A stretch of 64,000 nt of DNA. It comes from Molanna angustata. Taxonomy: Eukaryota > Arthropoda > Insecta > Trichoptera > Molannidae. The position numbers and the translations under genes were made by a program. The notes beneath the pieces were generated by a model. The model did not search any database, was not told the DNA's origin, and saw only the letters and a program-made list of their open reading frames with translations. This document shows, piece by piece, positions 33,962 to 44,014 of the stretch. Where the stretch lies: assembly GCA_963576475.1 (NCBI GenBank), contig OY754973.1, positions 9,641,552-9,705,551 of the forward strand. Direction: 5' to 3'. Numbering within the stretch: position 1 is the first letter of the stretch; each line of letters starts with the position of its first letter.

Positions 33962-34870
33962 CAGTAACTAGGGATTTCTGGATCCGGGATCTGGATTCAG
34001 CAATTCAGCTGGATCCAGCATATTTTTCGGTTTGCTGGATCCAGCGCTACGGATCCGCATTTAATCAATATTCCAAATAATGACGTAAAAATCTATGTAC
34101 GTTGTTTAAATAAAACATTTAGATTCCATGTAAAATTATAACAACCTTTACATAGAATATTCATTGTTTTGTAAAAAATATTAAAATACGAGCAACCAAG
34201 TAAGACATTTAAAGATTAATAAATGTTAAAAAAAGGCATTGCAAGAGAGAAATGTTAATAAATACAAGTTGCCTTATAAAATCAAAAGTTACTGGATCCA
34301 GCGCGGATTTAGTAGAATTACATTTTCTATTTAATAATTCAAGGGTATCATTTTAAACACAATCTCAATCTTCCAACAGGGAAAAAAATCCAATATTGGT
34401 GAAAATGCATCACTAAAATCATTCGATTTATAATCTAAGTAATTATTTTGAGTAAAAAAAAAATGACACGTAAAACACAACCTAAGTTAAGTTCCTCTCG
34501 AGTCTAAGCGAGTCTAAATAATAAAGGTTTTTTTCATTAAATATATTAAATTTCTTGGGAAATGCTTTATCCGCGCTGGATCTCTCTCAGTGTGTATAGG
34601 ACAGCTGTCTCCTCCTATCTTTCCTAGTACTTTGATTTAATCAGCTGTCTTATTTTAGTGTTTTTTTTTTGTACTAGTAAATCAATTATACATTACATGT
34701 AATTTTTTGTATCAATATTAATTATCCTATTGAATAATACATGGAGTTTTCACTGGTCCACTTATAAAGCAATGTAGGTACATTGTCTATTTTATAAATT
34801 ATGTAGACTGTATGCATAACTCTTTATCGACCAATAAAAAAAAAATAATATTGCTGGATTGAAAAAGTTG
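33962..34870. repeat. Region with scattered GCTGGATCCAGC palindromes
   Basis: CTGGATCC near 33979, CTGGATCCAGC at 34009-34019, GCTGGATCCAGC at 34034-34045, ACTGGATCCAGC at 34291-34302, CGCTGGATC near 34574 and TTGCTGGATT twice near 34851-34875. The clustering of this otherwise rare word suggests the subterminal repeats of a non-autonomous DNA transposon, but no terminal repeat or TSD could be fixed. Confidence 0.5.
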
Positions 34871-35814
34871 CTGGATTGGAATTACTACTAATTGACATAA
34901 ATTTTGGGAACAAATAAATAAATAAATAAAAGTAAATACGTAAGAGGAAGTAAATATCATACATATAATGGTGACACCATTAGATATCTATACATATAAT
35001 ATTTTTGTTCAATTTGTGAAGAATAGTTATTTTCACTCGTCACTTGATTTAGTTCATATGCTTCCATCTCTGATTTCACTAATGGCACTTTTTAACACTG
35101 GTATAAGGTATGACGCACCAAAACGTTATTTAATGTCATGACGTTAAAATTAACATAAATAATAACGTCATTTATATTTTTCCCTCGCAACTGCCTGACA
35201 TTTTTTCACTCGGGCATCCCTATTTCACCGCCACATCTCAGCAAAATTATATCTTCCAACCAGGTAGATCGTCCTTTGTAAAAAGGTAGTAAATATTTGC
35301 CACTAGAAAATTATGGTTGTGTAAAGTCGAAAAGGATTTTTGATTGAGTTGATTGATATTAATTTCTGTGTGGTGGCGGCGAGGGTTGTAAAGAATTAGG
35401 GTTTAGAATGCGGTTCACTTAGCGAAAATTGCGCGCACTTAAAGTCAGCGCTGGTGTTTTTCATAAAGGAGTATGTCCTCTTAAGTTTCTGATATTAGTG
35501 CTAACCCTAGTATGTTGACGTCAAATTTAACTAAACGCATCATTTATTATCAACCTACATCATTTTATATTTTTATTTTAGTAAATAAAAGTTATTTTCA
35601 TCGAATTGTTAGTCAAATCAGACGAAATACATTAACAGTCTTATTCATAATAACTAATATTAGGTTTGTAACAGTGGATCACAACATTACTAAAATCACT
35701 ATCGATAATAACACATATAAGGGAAATTATGATACATAACGGCTACATTACGCCTATACATGTAAGATAAATTCGATCTCGAGTAGTTTTAACTTAAATC
35801 GAAATTTTTTTCAA
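34871..35814. other. No supported gene
   Basis: It starts with a short AAATAAATAAATAAATAAA run (34914-34930). The 75-codon frame at 35512 has no domain. Confidence 0.4.
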
Positions 35815-36220
35815 TTGCATATACGCAAACATTAGATTTTTTCCCTGTCGGGAGTCAAATGATACAAACTTTTACATCTCAAAAAAGACGAAGTTGGGAT
35901 ATTACAGAAGAACCAGGAACTCAAGGCACCTACAGGGCTTACGACCTATCATCGGCTGGTTTACGTTGAGCACTTTATGCACTTACGCAACGTCCACCAA
36001 TTATGCCTTCTTATTAAGTTCCCTAATCAATGTAATTTTTAAAAGTTCTGTATATTAGAAAAATGTGTAACAATTCATCTGAAAATAAGACAATACTACT
36101 ATTGGCATCTATGAAGTAACAAAGAAACCTTTTTGTAACACTATCTATTGAGAAATTGGTTTATTTGTAAACAATGAAACAACAGTCCTTATAAATGAGG
36201 TGACATACAATAACTGACTC
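35815..36220 (+). repeat. Dispersed repeat D, copy 2
   Basis: It starts like the copy at 60525 (CGCAAACATTAGATTTTTTC, CCTGTCGGGAGTCAAA), then carries the core GACGAAGTTGGGATATTACA, GGCACCTACAGGGCTTACGA and CATCGGCTGGTTTACGT with frame-breaking changes. It runs on through a 3' part (CTATCTATTGAGAAATTGGT, TTTGTAAACAATGAAA) that is also in copy 3. The short ORF seen in copies 1 and 3 is broken here. Confidence 0.65.
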
Positions 36221-36328
36221 TAAATTGCATGTAAATAAAATGGATCAGTAGAATAATGGTCAATATACTGGACTAGCAGTTCATATCCTACCATGGTATA
36301 TTTCATTTAACTTACTGTAGATATAAGA

Positions 36329-36539
36329 TGTCGGGGGCGCCCAAGAAAAGGATGGCACGACCATGTAAACGATATTCTGAAAGGTGGAAATGTAAGAAGC
36401 GTGAACAACAGACGAACATGTATAAGACGATGTATGAATGTTGATGAGGCGATAAATGTGTGTCAAGATAGAAAAATGTGGCGTTCGGTTCTCTCGCCTA
36501 CCCCGTGAGGGACATGGCGTGATGGTATGTATTTATGTA
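36329..36539 (+). mobile_element. 5'-truncated family-T RTE-like insertion with TSD
   Basis: The plus strand encodes the GRPRKGWHDHV-type basic end (GGGGCGCCCAAGAAAAGGAT onward), the NVRSVNNRRTCIRRCMNVDE-like tail and the 3' end TACCCCGTGAGGGACATGGC followed by GTGATGGTATGTATTTATG. A 13-bp exact duplication TGTAGATATAAGA flanks it (36316-36328, 36540-36552). Confidence 0.85.
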
Positions 36540-36552
36540 TGTAGATATAAGA

Positions 36553-37230
36553 AATTGACTATTGTATCGAATGAATGATGATGCGCACATATTATATGCA
36601 TTTTTCATAAGCAAATAAGATCTAAAAGAACTATAATAGATTCAAATCTCAACAATATTGCTTATTTAACAAGTGATAATCATAAATCAATAAGTGTTAA
36701 TCATAAAATATAGGTACTTCCGTAAAACTGCTTCTTTAATATCAATCAGCAAAATAATTTACCAAAAGATACATAAAAAGCAGTAAGTTGTGAAATGTTT
36801 GCCATAATAATAAATTCACGCATTAGAGTTCATTACAGTTTAGTGCAGATATTTAATATTATAGGTAGTTTAACACAAATTGATATAAAATCAAAGGAGG
36901 AGGACCTGCTATAACTATTTGGAATTCACCAACATAATGAGCAGATTTTGGGCGCGACTATTTTTTCTCTGAGATCAATCAGAATCTTTCGCCCGTTTAA
37001 CGAAATACCTGATCCTACACTTGAGTTAAGACCAATATTTTTATTTTATTAATTTATCATAAGAACAATAATATAATTAACACATTTTTGATAAAATATA
37101 AAATCAAAATATACAAAAAAATAAGCAAAGCACTCGTGTGTAAAGGAGACAGTTAAAAATAAAATAATCAAAAACTTACCTCTATCTGCAGAATTATTGT
37201 TATACAAAATGAAGTGAATATTATAACAGA
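36553..37230. other. AT-rich interval, no gene seen
   Basis: Nothing recognisable beyond ATAA-rich runs. Confidence 0.45.
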
Positions 37231-37389
37231 TCAGGCCCCCTAGACAATTATCATTTAGCTCAAGAAAAGATAGCTCAATGTATGGAAGTGACAGTTGTCA
37301 CGTGACATGCAATTGTCACTTCCATACATTGAGTAATCTTTTCTGGTTTGTTTTCCTTGAGCTAAATGATACGTTGTCTAGGGGGGCAG
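37231..37389. mobile_element. Foldback element, family F, copy 2
   Basis: The ends are GGCCCCCTAGACAA (left) and TTGTCTAGGGGGGCAG (right). The arms pair through ATCATTTAGCTCAAG, CTCAATGTATGGAAGTGACA and their complements, the right arm having about 12 extra bases (GTTTGTTTTCC region). The centre holds TGTCACGTGACATG. AACAGA on both sides (37225-37230, 37390-37395) may be a target-site duplication. It shares termini and centre with 14819-14986, but the stems differ. Confidence 0.82.
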
Positions 37390-37395
37390 AACAGA

Positions 37396-38214
37396 GTATT
37401 AGGTACCTATAGCAGTCAATTTTTGAAATGTTTATTTTATTTTTACCAGTCTCAAATTTATTTATAGTTGATTGAACCACACCACCTCATTGTACGTTTA
37501 CCTAGTACCTAGTGTTGTGGAAAAATTGTGTTTTAAAGGGGAGCACAATTGTTCCACTCCATAAAAAAATTAAATTAATTAATTCCTACCATCACAGCAC
37601 ATCCTATAATGTGGAGTAGCCAGCGACAGGTGTTTGCGTGTGCATTACCTTATTAAAGTAAATACGACACATGCGTGTATCCCCACATACCAGTTTCGTT
37701 ACTCCTAAAAAAGCAACATTCAGAATGGGTGATGAACCTCATAGATGAACTAGGTATACGAGATGTTATTTTGCTTGGTGTATTCAAGCAATGTATATGT
37801 TTTTTTCTTTTTTAATAAACATCTAATTATATTTGCAATTTTCATCGCGTTATTTATTTTCGCAGACAGTTAAATGATTAAGTTAATATTTCTTTTATTG
37901 TTTTCTATCATATCTAAGAGGCACCGGCTTAGAATAGTACTTCCACTCTTTTGTAAGTATTAATGTTTTCGAGTATCCCATAGGAACCGGGTAATCGAAA
38001 ATACATACAATAATATCTCGAATAGTTCAGCAAGTAGATTCTTAATTTTGTGCCTTTTTAGGTAAGATGAGACTGGTGTGTGAGTATACACACATGTGTT
38101 ATGTTTCGTATTGTAAGGTAATGCACACCCGCACACTTGTCGTTGGTTACCCCACATTGTGAGATATACCGAGATGGTATGAATGAATAAATAGGTTATT
38201 TCTTTTATTTACTA
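37396..38214. other. No supported gene
   Basis: No domain, repeat or RNA recognised. A minus-strand 65-codon frame at 37960 is not convincing. Confidence 0.4.
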
Positions 38215-38330
38215 AAGATGATTTATAGTGATTGGCCACGTGGGAAGGATGAATGATGTGCGCCTGACAAATAGGTATAAGACGTCCAAGAAAAGGATAA
38301 CACGATCATGTGAAAGACATCCTGTTCTAT
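38215..38330 (+). pseudogene. Degraded LINE tail related to family T
   Basis: ATTGGCCACGTGGGAAGGAT (LGHVGRM-like), then AGACGTCCAAGAAAAGGATA and CGATCATGTGAAAGACATCC match the RRPRKR-DHVxDI part of family T, which suggests a short diverged relic. Confidence 0.55.
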
Positions 38331-38560
38331 CAAGAAATGACAGTTTAATAATATAAAACAAAATAATTATTTGTCCTTTGTTACTAGAACAGAATGACGT
38401 TCAACTAGTATTTTTCCGATCCATTTCCTGGTGTTTTTCTACCAGGATTAGCCATTGGCCGACTGCTCTTCAACGAAAACCATGGCGAACTTGGCAACAG
38501 AATTTTGGAAAAGAAGACAGTTAAGGAGATGAACTCTCAACATGACTCCATCAAAAGTCA

Positions 38561-38792
38561 GCCTTGATGGCTCAGTTGGTTGGGTATCTGACTGCTGATC
38601 CAAAGGTCCCGGGTTCGATTCCCGGTGGAGACACAATTTTTAATTGTGTTTTCAGTCTGGATATGTGAGACGATTAATATCGTAAGTCTCCAGAATGTGG
38701 CAACTTGTTATTGGGTGCGTGTTAAATTAATATTTAACCTGTTAGTTGCCCGAGATGCAATATGAAATAAATAAAAATGTTTATTTATTTGA
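38561..38792 (+). mobile_element. tRNA-derived SINE (SINE-B), copy 3, best preserved
   Basis: GCCTTGATGGCTCAGTTGGT contains box A and GTCCCGGGTTCGATTCCCGG an intact T-arm with box B. The body is TTTTTAATTGTGTTTTCAGT, CTGGATATGTGAGACG, then CAGAATGTGGCAACTTGTTA, CCTGTTAGTTGCCCGAGATG and an A/T-rich tail. It has head, body and tail in one piece and can serve as family reference. Confidence 0.87.
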
Positions 38793-39714
38793 TCATTTAC
38801 GGTAGGTATAAGTTGCCATTCAAAAACATACATTTAAAACAAAATCGCACAAAAGAAAACTGAAAAAAAAAGGAAAAACCTGTCTAAGGACATTAAAAAA
38901 AATGTGAAGCAAACACAAAAAAGATGTCAACTTTATTAGTGAGGTTACATTGATTAATTTATGGATTATTAAATTTATAAACCCGAATGTGTTGTGTGGC
39001 ATCGGTAAACATTAGTCACGTTATGTTAGCCTTAAGGAAATGATTGCACGTTAATGAGCGTTTTAAAAGGTCCTGTGTCGAGTTTGGGACGAAAAAGGGT
39101 AGGCGCATTTTCTTTCTAATTGAACATCCAAACCTGTCTGTGGGCCTTGCGGGCCTGGCCGGGTAGGGGCGCTAATATCGCCCGTTTGTTTCATTGTTCC
39201 AAATGAATATTTGAATTTTCTTAATAACCGCGGGAAAAATTTCCTGCCTTTATAGGTAATAGAGACATTCCGAGCGATAAAATGATGAAAACGGCATAAA
39301 AAGATATTTTTATTGGGGAAAGTAGGTGCACGTGAAGCCAGGCGATAATGAGCTTTGCGATAGGGTCACCAAGGATTTTTATTGCTAATGAATCGATAAA
39401 ATTATTTTAGCCTCGCTTTTGATATTATTATTTTTCGGCGCAGATGTTCGCTGAGTGAAATATAATTGGCGACACCATTATCAAAGGTAAATGGACGAAT
39501 TTCTTTTCATTTTTTATTGTTTGAAACGACGCCATTATGCGGTTATTATTATTATCATCATGATTGAATGAACTAAATTTAATGTCGACTTAAGTTATTT
39601 CACAATGAATTCCTTCGGCGACGTCTTTGTGATTCAATGGGTATTGTTTGTTAGTTTTGAAAAATATTCGTGTCATAATTAACGAAATTGGTAGCATTGA
39701 ATTTGGTAGGTCAG
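38793..39714. other. No supported gene
   Basis: Moderately mixed composition, including GCGGGCCTGGCCGGGTAGGG near 39147. No coding domain found. Confidence 0.4.
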
Positions 39715-39925
39715 CAGCATCATCATCCGTGGCTTTACAACCCAGGTTGGGTCTTGGTCTCTTTTAGAGTTTGTCTCCATGACTGACGGTTTTGCGCAGC
39801 GCCACGCCGGTTCTGGACACCTATGCTATAAGCATCCTTCGCAACTTTGTCCAACCACCGAATCTTCGGCCTTCCAGTTTTCCTTCTTCCCCCTGGTTCT
39901 CCATTTAAAATCGCCTTTGGAATTT
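39715..39925 (-). pseudogene. LINE C-terminal tail remnant
   Basis: The minus strand reads GEPGGRRKTGRPKIRWLDKV, AKDAYSIGVQNRRGAAQNRQ, SWRQTLKETKTQPGL and then a stop. This is the common insect LINE end pattern (GRPxxRWLDxV, WRxxAQDRxxWRxxVxxAKTHPGL). The 3' end on the left is a CATCATCAT run. No upstream domain is present. Confidence 0.7.
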
Positions 39926-40479
39926 TTTAGGTACCTACGGATAATTATAATATATTTTTCTAAAACTCTTTATATTCTTAATGTAGATTATTGCCTTTAT
40001 AACATATGATGAGCAGTTCTGCATGGACTTCATTCAAACGTATCATAAAATCTCGTATTTTTTTTAATAAATATGTTTTATATACAACTACCAATAAGTA
40101 TGGAATCGTTTTTGAGGTCAGCTTCGGAATCTACTAAAGCGATCCTCCTAAAATCACTTAAGACCAACTTTGTAATTTTATAATTCTTATCTATTTGTAA
40201 ATTCTTTTGATTCTGTTTGAGTTCCATGTCTGAGTTTATGTGTTTGTATTAAGTACTTTTTTATTATTTTTTTTTAAACGCGGCGCTGGCCGATTCACTA
40301 ATGATATTAATAACAATTAAGCACTACAAATAATAACACTCAATTATTACTATTACCATTATACACTTCCTCAAAAAAATTAGCAGATCAATGCGTAAAT
40401 TGTAATTTATTTAAAAGAGCAAAATAAAATGCAACAAACGCATCATCAAGCTTTCAATTGGGAATAGTTCACCCATCCA
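39926..40479. other. AT-rich interval; one isolated copy of an 82-bp repeat
   Basis: At about 40188-40255 lies a copy of the unit seen in tandem at 41869-42120 (TCTATTTGTAA, GTTCCATGTCTGAGTTTATG, TGTTTGTATTA). Otherwise nothing recognised. Confidence 0.5.
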
Positions 40480-41880
40480 GATACTTAACATATCAAAGGA
40501 TTAGGCTCTGAGGAGGTCTCTATACTACCTAACAACCCTACTGATTCCCGAATATTAACGTTTAAAAAATCTTTAACGATTCTACATGTATTCATAATTA
40601 CCGTTTTTTGCATTTTTATTATTAAATTTTTCGATAAATCTATAATTTCTAAATGACTGATTAACGATTTTGGAATAATGCCAGTGGCTGAAATAATGAA
40701 CGGTAATATTATTATTTTACGAGAATGCCAAAGTCTTTTAATCTCGTTACCTAAAGCGGTGTATTTTCTAATTTTTTCACCAAAAGTTTTATAATATTAC
40801 TAGAATTTGGAATAGCCACGTCGCAAATATATGTTATTTTTTTTTATTTTATCATGTATTATTAAATCGGGTCTGTTATGTTGAATTGCCCGGTCAGTTA
40901 ATATTGTTTTATCGTAATAAAGCGAAATATTATTATTTTCTAAAAATGAAATCGGATCATATTCATAATATGGTTTTATGTTTATCGCGTCAATTTATAT
41001 TTAATAGCTAAATTTTGGTGTATTATTTTTGCTACACTTGGTTATGTCTAAATGTATATTCTGATTGCGCGAGAAAAGAACAGCCCGATATTATATGCTC
41101 GATTGTTTCCGGAAAAGCCAAACATTTCCTACAACTATCATCTACTACATTTATGTCTTTTATTATATATTTTTCAAAATTTTTAGTTTTTATTACTCTA
41201 TCCTGAATCGCTATTATAAAACCTTCTAAATCCGCGTCCAAATCACCAATACTCAACCATTTGTTTGACCAAATTTTGTCAACATAAGATTGGTTGAGAA
41301 ATTTTGGATCTACAGAATGAATTATTTTATTTAGCCACGAATTTAGAAGGTCGTCATTTATATTTATAATATTGTTGTTGGCATTCTCGTAATTTAAATT
41401 TAATGTTGTTAAATTTTTGTCCGCCCCACAGATAACTTTATGCATTAAAGAACTCTCAGATTTTTTGTGAAAGAAAGATTTTAGCGATTCGATTTGATTA
41501 TTATGTAACGATGTTATTTTTATTATACCCCTACCTCCTAAATTCCTAGGCAAATTGATTCGTTCAATCGCGGAATTAGGATGATGACAACGAAATTTAG
41601 TAAAACGCGTTCTAATTGTTCTTTCTAAACTATCTAAATCTGTTTTTGACCATTTAATAATTCCAAAATAATATTTCAATATCGGTATTGCCCAAGTATT
41701 AATAGCTTAAGTTAAGTTTTTAGCTGACAGATTGCATTTTAATATTTTCGTTATCCTATCTTTAAATTTTATATCAATATCTTTTTTTATTTTAGTGTGG
41801 TCTAATTTGTTAGACTGCGGATAACCTAGATATTTATAAACCTCCAACCCTTTCAAACTAACTATATAATTCTTATGTAT
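40480..41880 (-). pseudogene. LINE relic with R2-type C-terminal zinc knuckle and restriction-like endonuclease
   Basis: Minus-strand blocks in order: LKGLEVYKYLGYPQSNKLDH (thumb region, about 41850), an in-frame stop, YYFGIIKWSKTDLDSLERTI, NLPRNLGGRGIIKI, then CRKCLAFPETIEHIISGCSF, SEYTFRHNQV. After a frameshift comes VAKIIHQNLAIKYKLT, after another YYEYDPISFLENNNISLYYD, RAIQHNRPDLIIHDK and IYICDVAIP, with a downstream K-rich part. A CX2C...H...C knuckle plus RHN, followed by RPD...DVAIP...K, is the arrangement of the restriction-like (PD-D/ExK) endonuclease at the C-terminus of R2-superclade LINEs. At least one stop and two frameshifts make it dead. The exact clade is not determined. Confidence 0.72.
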
Positions 41881-42120
41881 TTGTAATTTTAAATATTTTT
41901 ACTATAGTTCCATGTCTGAGTTTATTTGTTTGTATTACTTTTTTATTTAATTCCTATGTATTTGTAATTTAATGTACATATTTGTATTTTAGTTCAATGT
42001 CTGAATTTATTTGTTTGTTAATTTGTTTATTTAATTATTATGTATTATATTTGTAAAATTATTATATATTTATTTCAGTACCATGTCTGAGTTTATGTGT
42101 TTGTGTTAATTTGTTTATTT
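41869..42120. repeat. About 82-bp tandem repeat, three diverged copies
   Basis: Units start with ATTCTTATGTAT at 41869, ATTCCTATGTAT at 41950 and ATTATTATGTAT at 42034 and each contain a CCATGTCTGAGTTTAT-like core followed by TTGTTTGT. The step is 81 and 84 bp. A single further copy lies at about 40188-40255, on the other side of the R2-type relic. Confidence 0.7.
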
Positions 42121-42221
42121 GCTGATTTTTTGGCACGAATCATCCAATAAAATGCAATGCCTTGAAAATAAAAGTTTTGAATGCATTATTGGCTTTCGTT
42201 CATATTTTAAATATATAGGTA

Positions 42222-42468
42222 TATTGATACATACCATCACGCCATGTCCCTCACGGGGTAGGCAGAGAGAACCGAACGCCACTTACTTCTATCTTGACAT
42301 ACATTCATCACCTCGTCAACATTCATACATCGTCTTATACATGTTCGTCTGTTGTTCACGCTTCTAACTTTTCCGTCTTTCAAAATACCGTTCATATTGA
42401 CGTGGCATCCCTTCCTTGGGCGGCCCCGACCTCTCATTCCATTCCTGTTCGCAATGTATATTTAGATA
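42222..42468 (-). mobile_element. 5'-truncated family-T RTE-like insertion with TSD
   Basis: The minus frame 42437-42237 reads MRGRGRPRKGCHVNMNGILK, DGKVRSVNNRRTCIRRCMNV, DEVMNVCQDRSKWRSVLSAY, the same end as at 1580. Flanking 16-bp direct repeats TTTAAATATAYAGGTA at 42206-42221 and 42469-42484 differ at one position. Confidence 0.83.
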
Positions 42469-42484
42469 TTTAAATATACAGGTA

Positions 42485-43029
42485 CGTACCATAAATTATT
42501 TAATTGCTAAAAACTCTTCGTTTGCGGAGTATCTACCATTTCAATGTTTTGAGTTCACCAGTCCTAGCGAGTTTGAAAAACTCTTCTGCGCTGCTGTTTC
42601 AGTCGCATCAAAGTGAAATGTTCTTAATTTTTGGCAAAATAATAATTATCTATATATTGTTTAAAACGAGACAAGACAAGACAACACTCGCCCTCGCAAT
42701 ACATACTTAGAAATATTTGCCACATTTTTGTATGAATCCTGTAATGTTTCCGTTTTAGCGGCGACGGCGTCGGTTAATTGTTGTTTTAATGTCTGTCTAG
42801 GAGTATAACCATCGTCAGACACAATGGCTTCCTGTTCTTTCTGATCAAATCATAATATACACTCAGATACCCCCTCTGAACACCTTTTTTTTGCTTTTTT
42901 TATTATTTTTCAACAATTATAATTACAAACATAAGATACAAAAAGATCCTGATTTTCTGAGAGATCCAGAAACACGTATTGCAATTCTTACGTTGAAATT
43001 TAATTTTGATAATGTTTTTGTAAATATAA
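42485..43029. other. No supported gene
   Basis: Two short plus-strand frames (42416, 42504) lack domains. The rest is AT-rich. Confidence 0.4.
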
Positions 43030-43545
43030 GTAGATTATTGTCTTCTTCTTCTTCGTTTCCTCAATGATGAGGGTCGTGATCTATGGGGCAGCTAATGGAC
43101 AGAACTAATCGCCTCCAGTCCTCTCTGCCCTCCGCAGCTCGCACCGCCGAATAAAGGTCGTTCCCAGTCATCTCCTTAATTTGGTCACACCATCGCGCAA
43201 GAGATTTGCCTCTACTTCTTTAGCCTGGTACACTTCCTGTGATAATACTCTTTTCCAGGTGACCTGGCTCTCTCATGGCGATGTGAAGCTCAATACCCGG
43301 CGGATGCATACTGTAGACAATCTTTCTTTTATTTTGAGCTCTTTAAGGACCGAGTCATTCGTTCTTCTTGCAGTCCACGGAAATCTCAGAATGCGACGCC
43401 AACACCACATTTCAAATGCGTCAATCCTGTCACGATCACGGGACTTCATTGTCCAGGTTTCGGCTGCATATAGGGATAAGTATTGGGAAGATGAGAGTTC
43501 TGATGATTTTAATTTTGGCGGGTAGATCATGGTATTCAACCTCTA
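43030..43545 (-). pseudogene. LINE C-terminal remnant (FEMWCWRRILRFPWT)
   Basis: The minus frame 43539-43273 reads YAAETWTMKSRDRDRIDAFE, MWCWRRILRFPWTARRTNDS, LKELKIKERLSTVCIRRVLS. It matches the ETWTxK, FEMWxxRRxLRxPWT blocks of LINE polyproteins seen also at 5797-6360. Coding similarity continues to about 43060 in broken frames, ending in a GAAGAAGAAG tail. No active domain. Confidence 0.72.
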
Positions 43546-43982
43546 TCTTTTGCATAAATCAAGATTTAAAAACATAGGTACACAATATCTCTTTTCTTTT
43601 TCTTCGTTCTCCTCTCTTGAAAAAAGGTAGAACACCAGGATTCCTGGAAAAAGAAGGTCCGATTGTGTAATTTTTTCTTAAGATGTCAATTCTATTCCTT
43701 TTAAGCGTACCTATTGACTTCACTCTGCTCATTTGGTATTTTCATCTAAAAAAATATTTTGAAGAAAAATATCCATGATGAAAAGTAGGTATTTTACTAA
43801 TAATTTATTTTGGTGGTTATGCTAATTACGAATTATGAAGTATATTTATGTTGATTTTCAGTTTTACTTTTCACATTACACACGTACGAGAAAGATAAAT
43901 TTTTGATATCTACATATACTAATAAAGTGAGATTTTGAAATTAAGACAAAGGAGTAACATAAGTTTTATGAATATTGTCATT
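43546..43982. other. Left flank of the 13.4-kb block, no gene seen
   Basis: AT-rich, with nothing similar to the 313-bp monomers. It ends with the TTTA that is repeated at 57406-57409. Confidence 0.5.
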
Positions 43983-43985
43983 TTT

Positions 43986-44014
43986 ACTCTCCACACTATG
44001 GAATAGGGGAGAGT
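43986..44014. other. Subterminal hairpin at unit heads
   Basis: ACTCTCC (43986-43992) pairs with GGAGAGT (44008-44014) across 15 nt. It recurs at the head of units 2 and 3 (48141, 52296). Its left arm overlaps the inverted end of the block, so that end can pair either locally or with the far right end. Confidence 0.75.

Noticed and set aside
38561..38635. Functional tRNA gene on the plus strand
   Set aside because: The T-arm is good but the sequence runs into the SINE-B body shared with two other loci.
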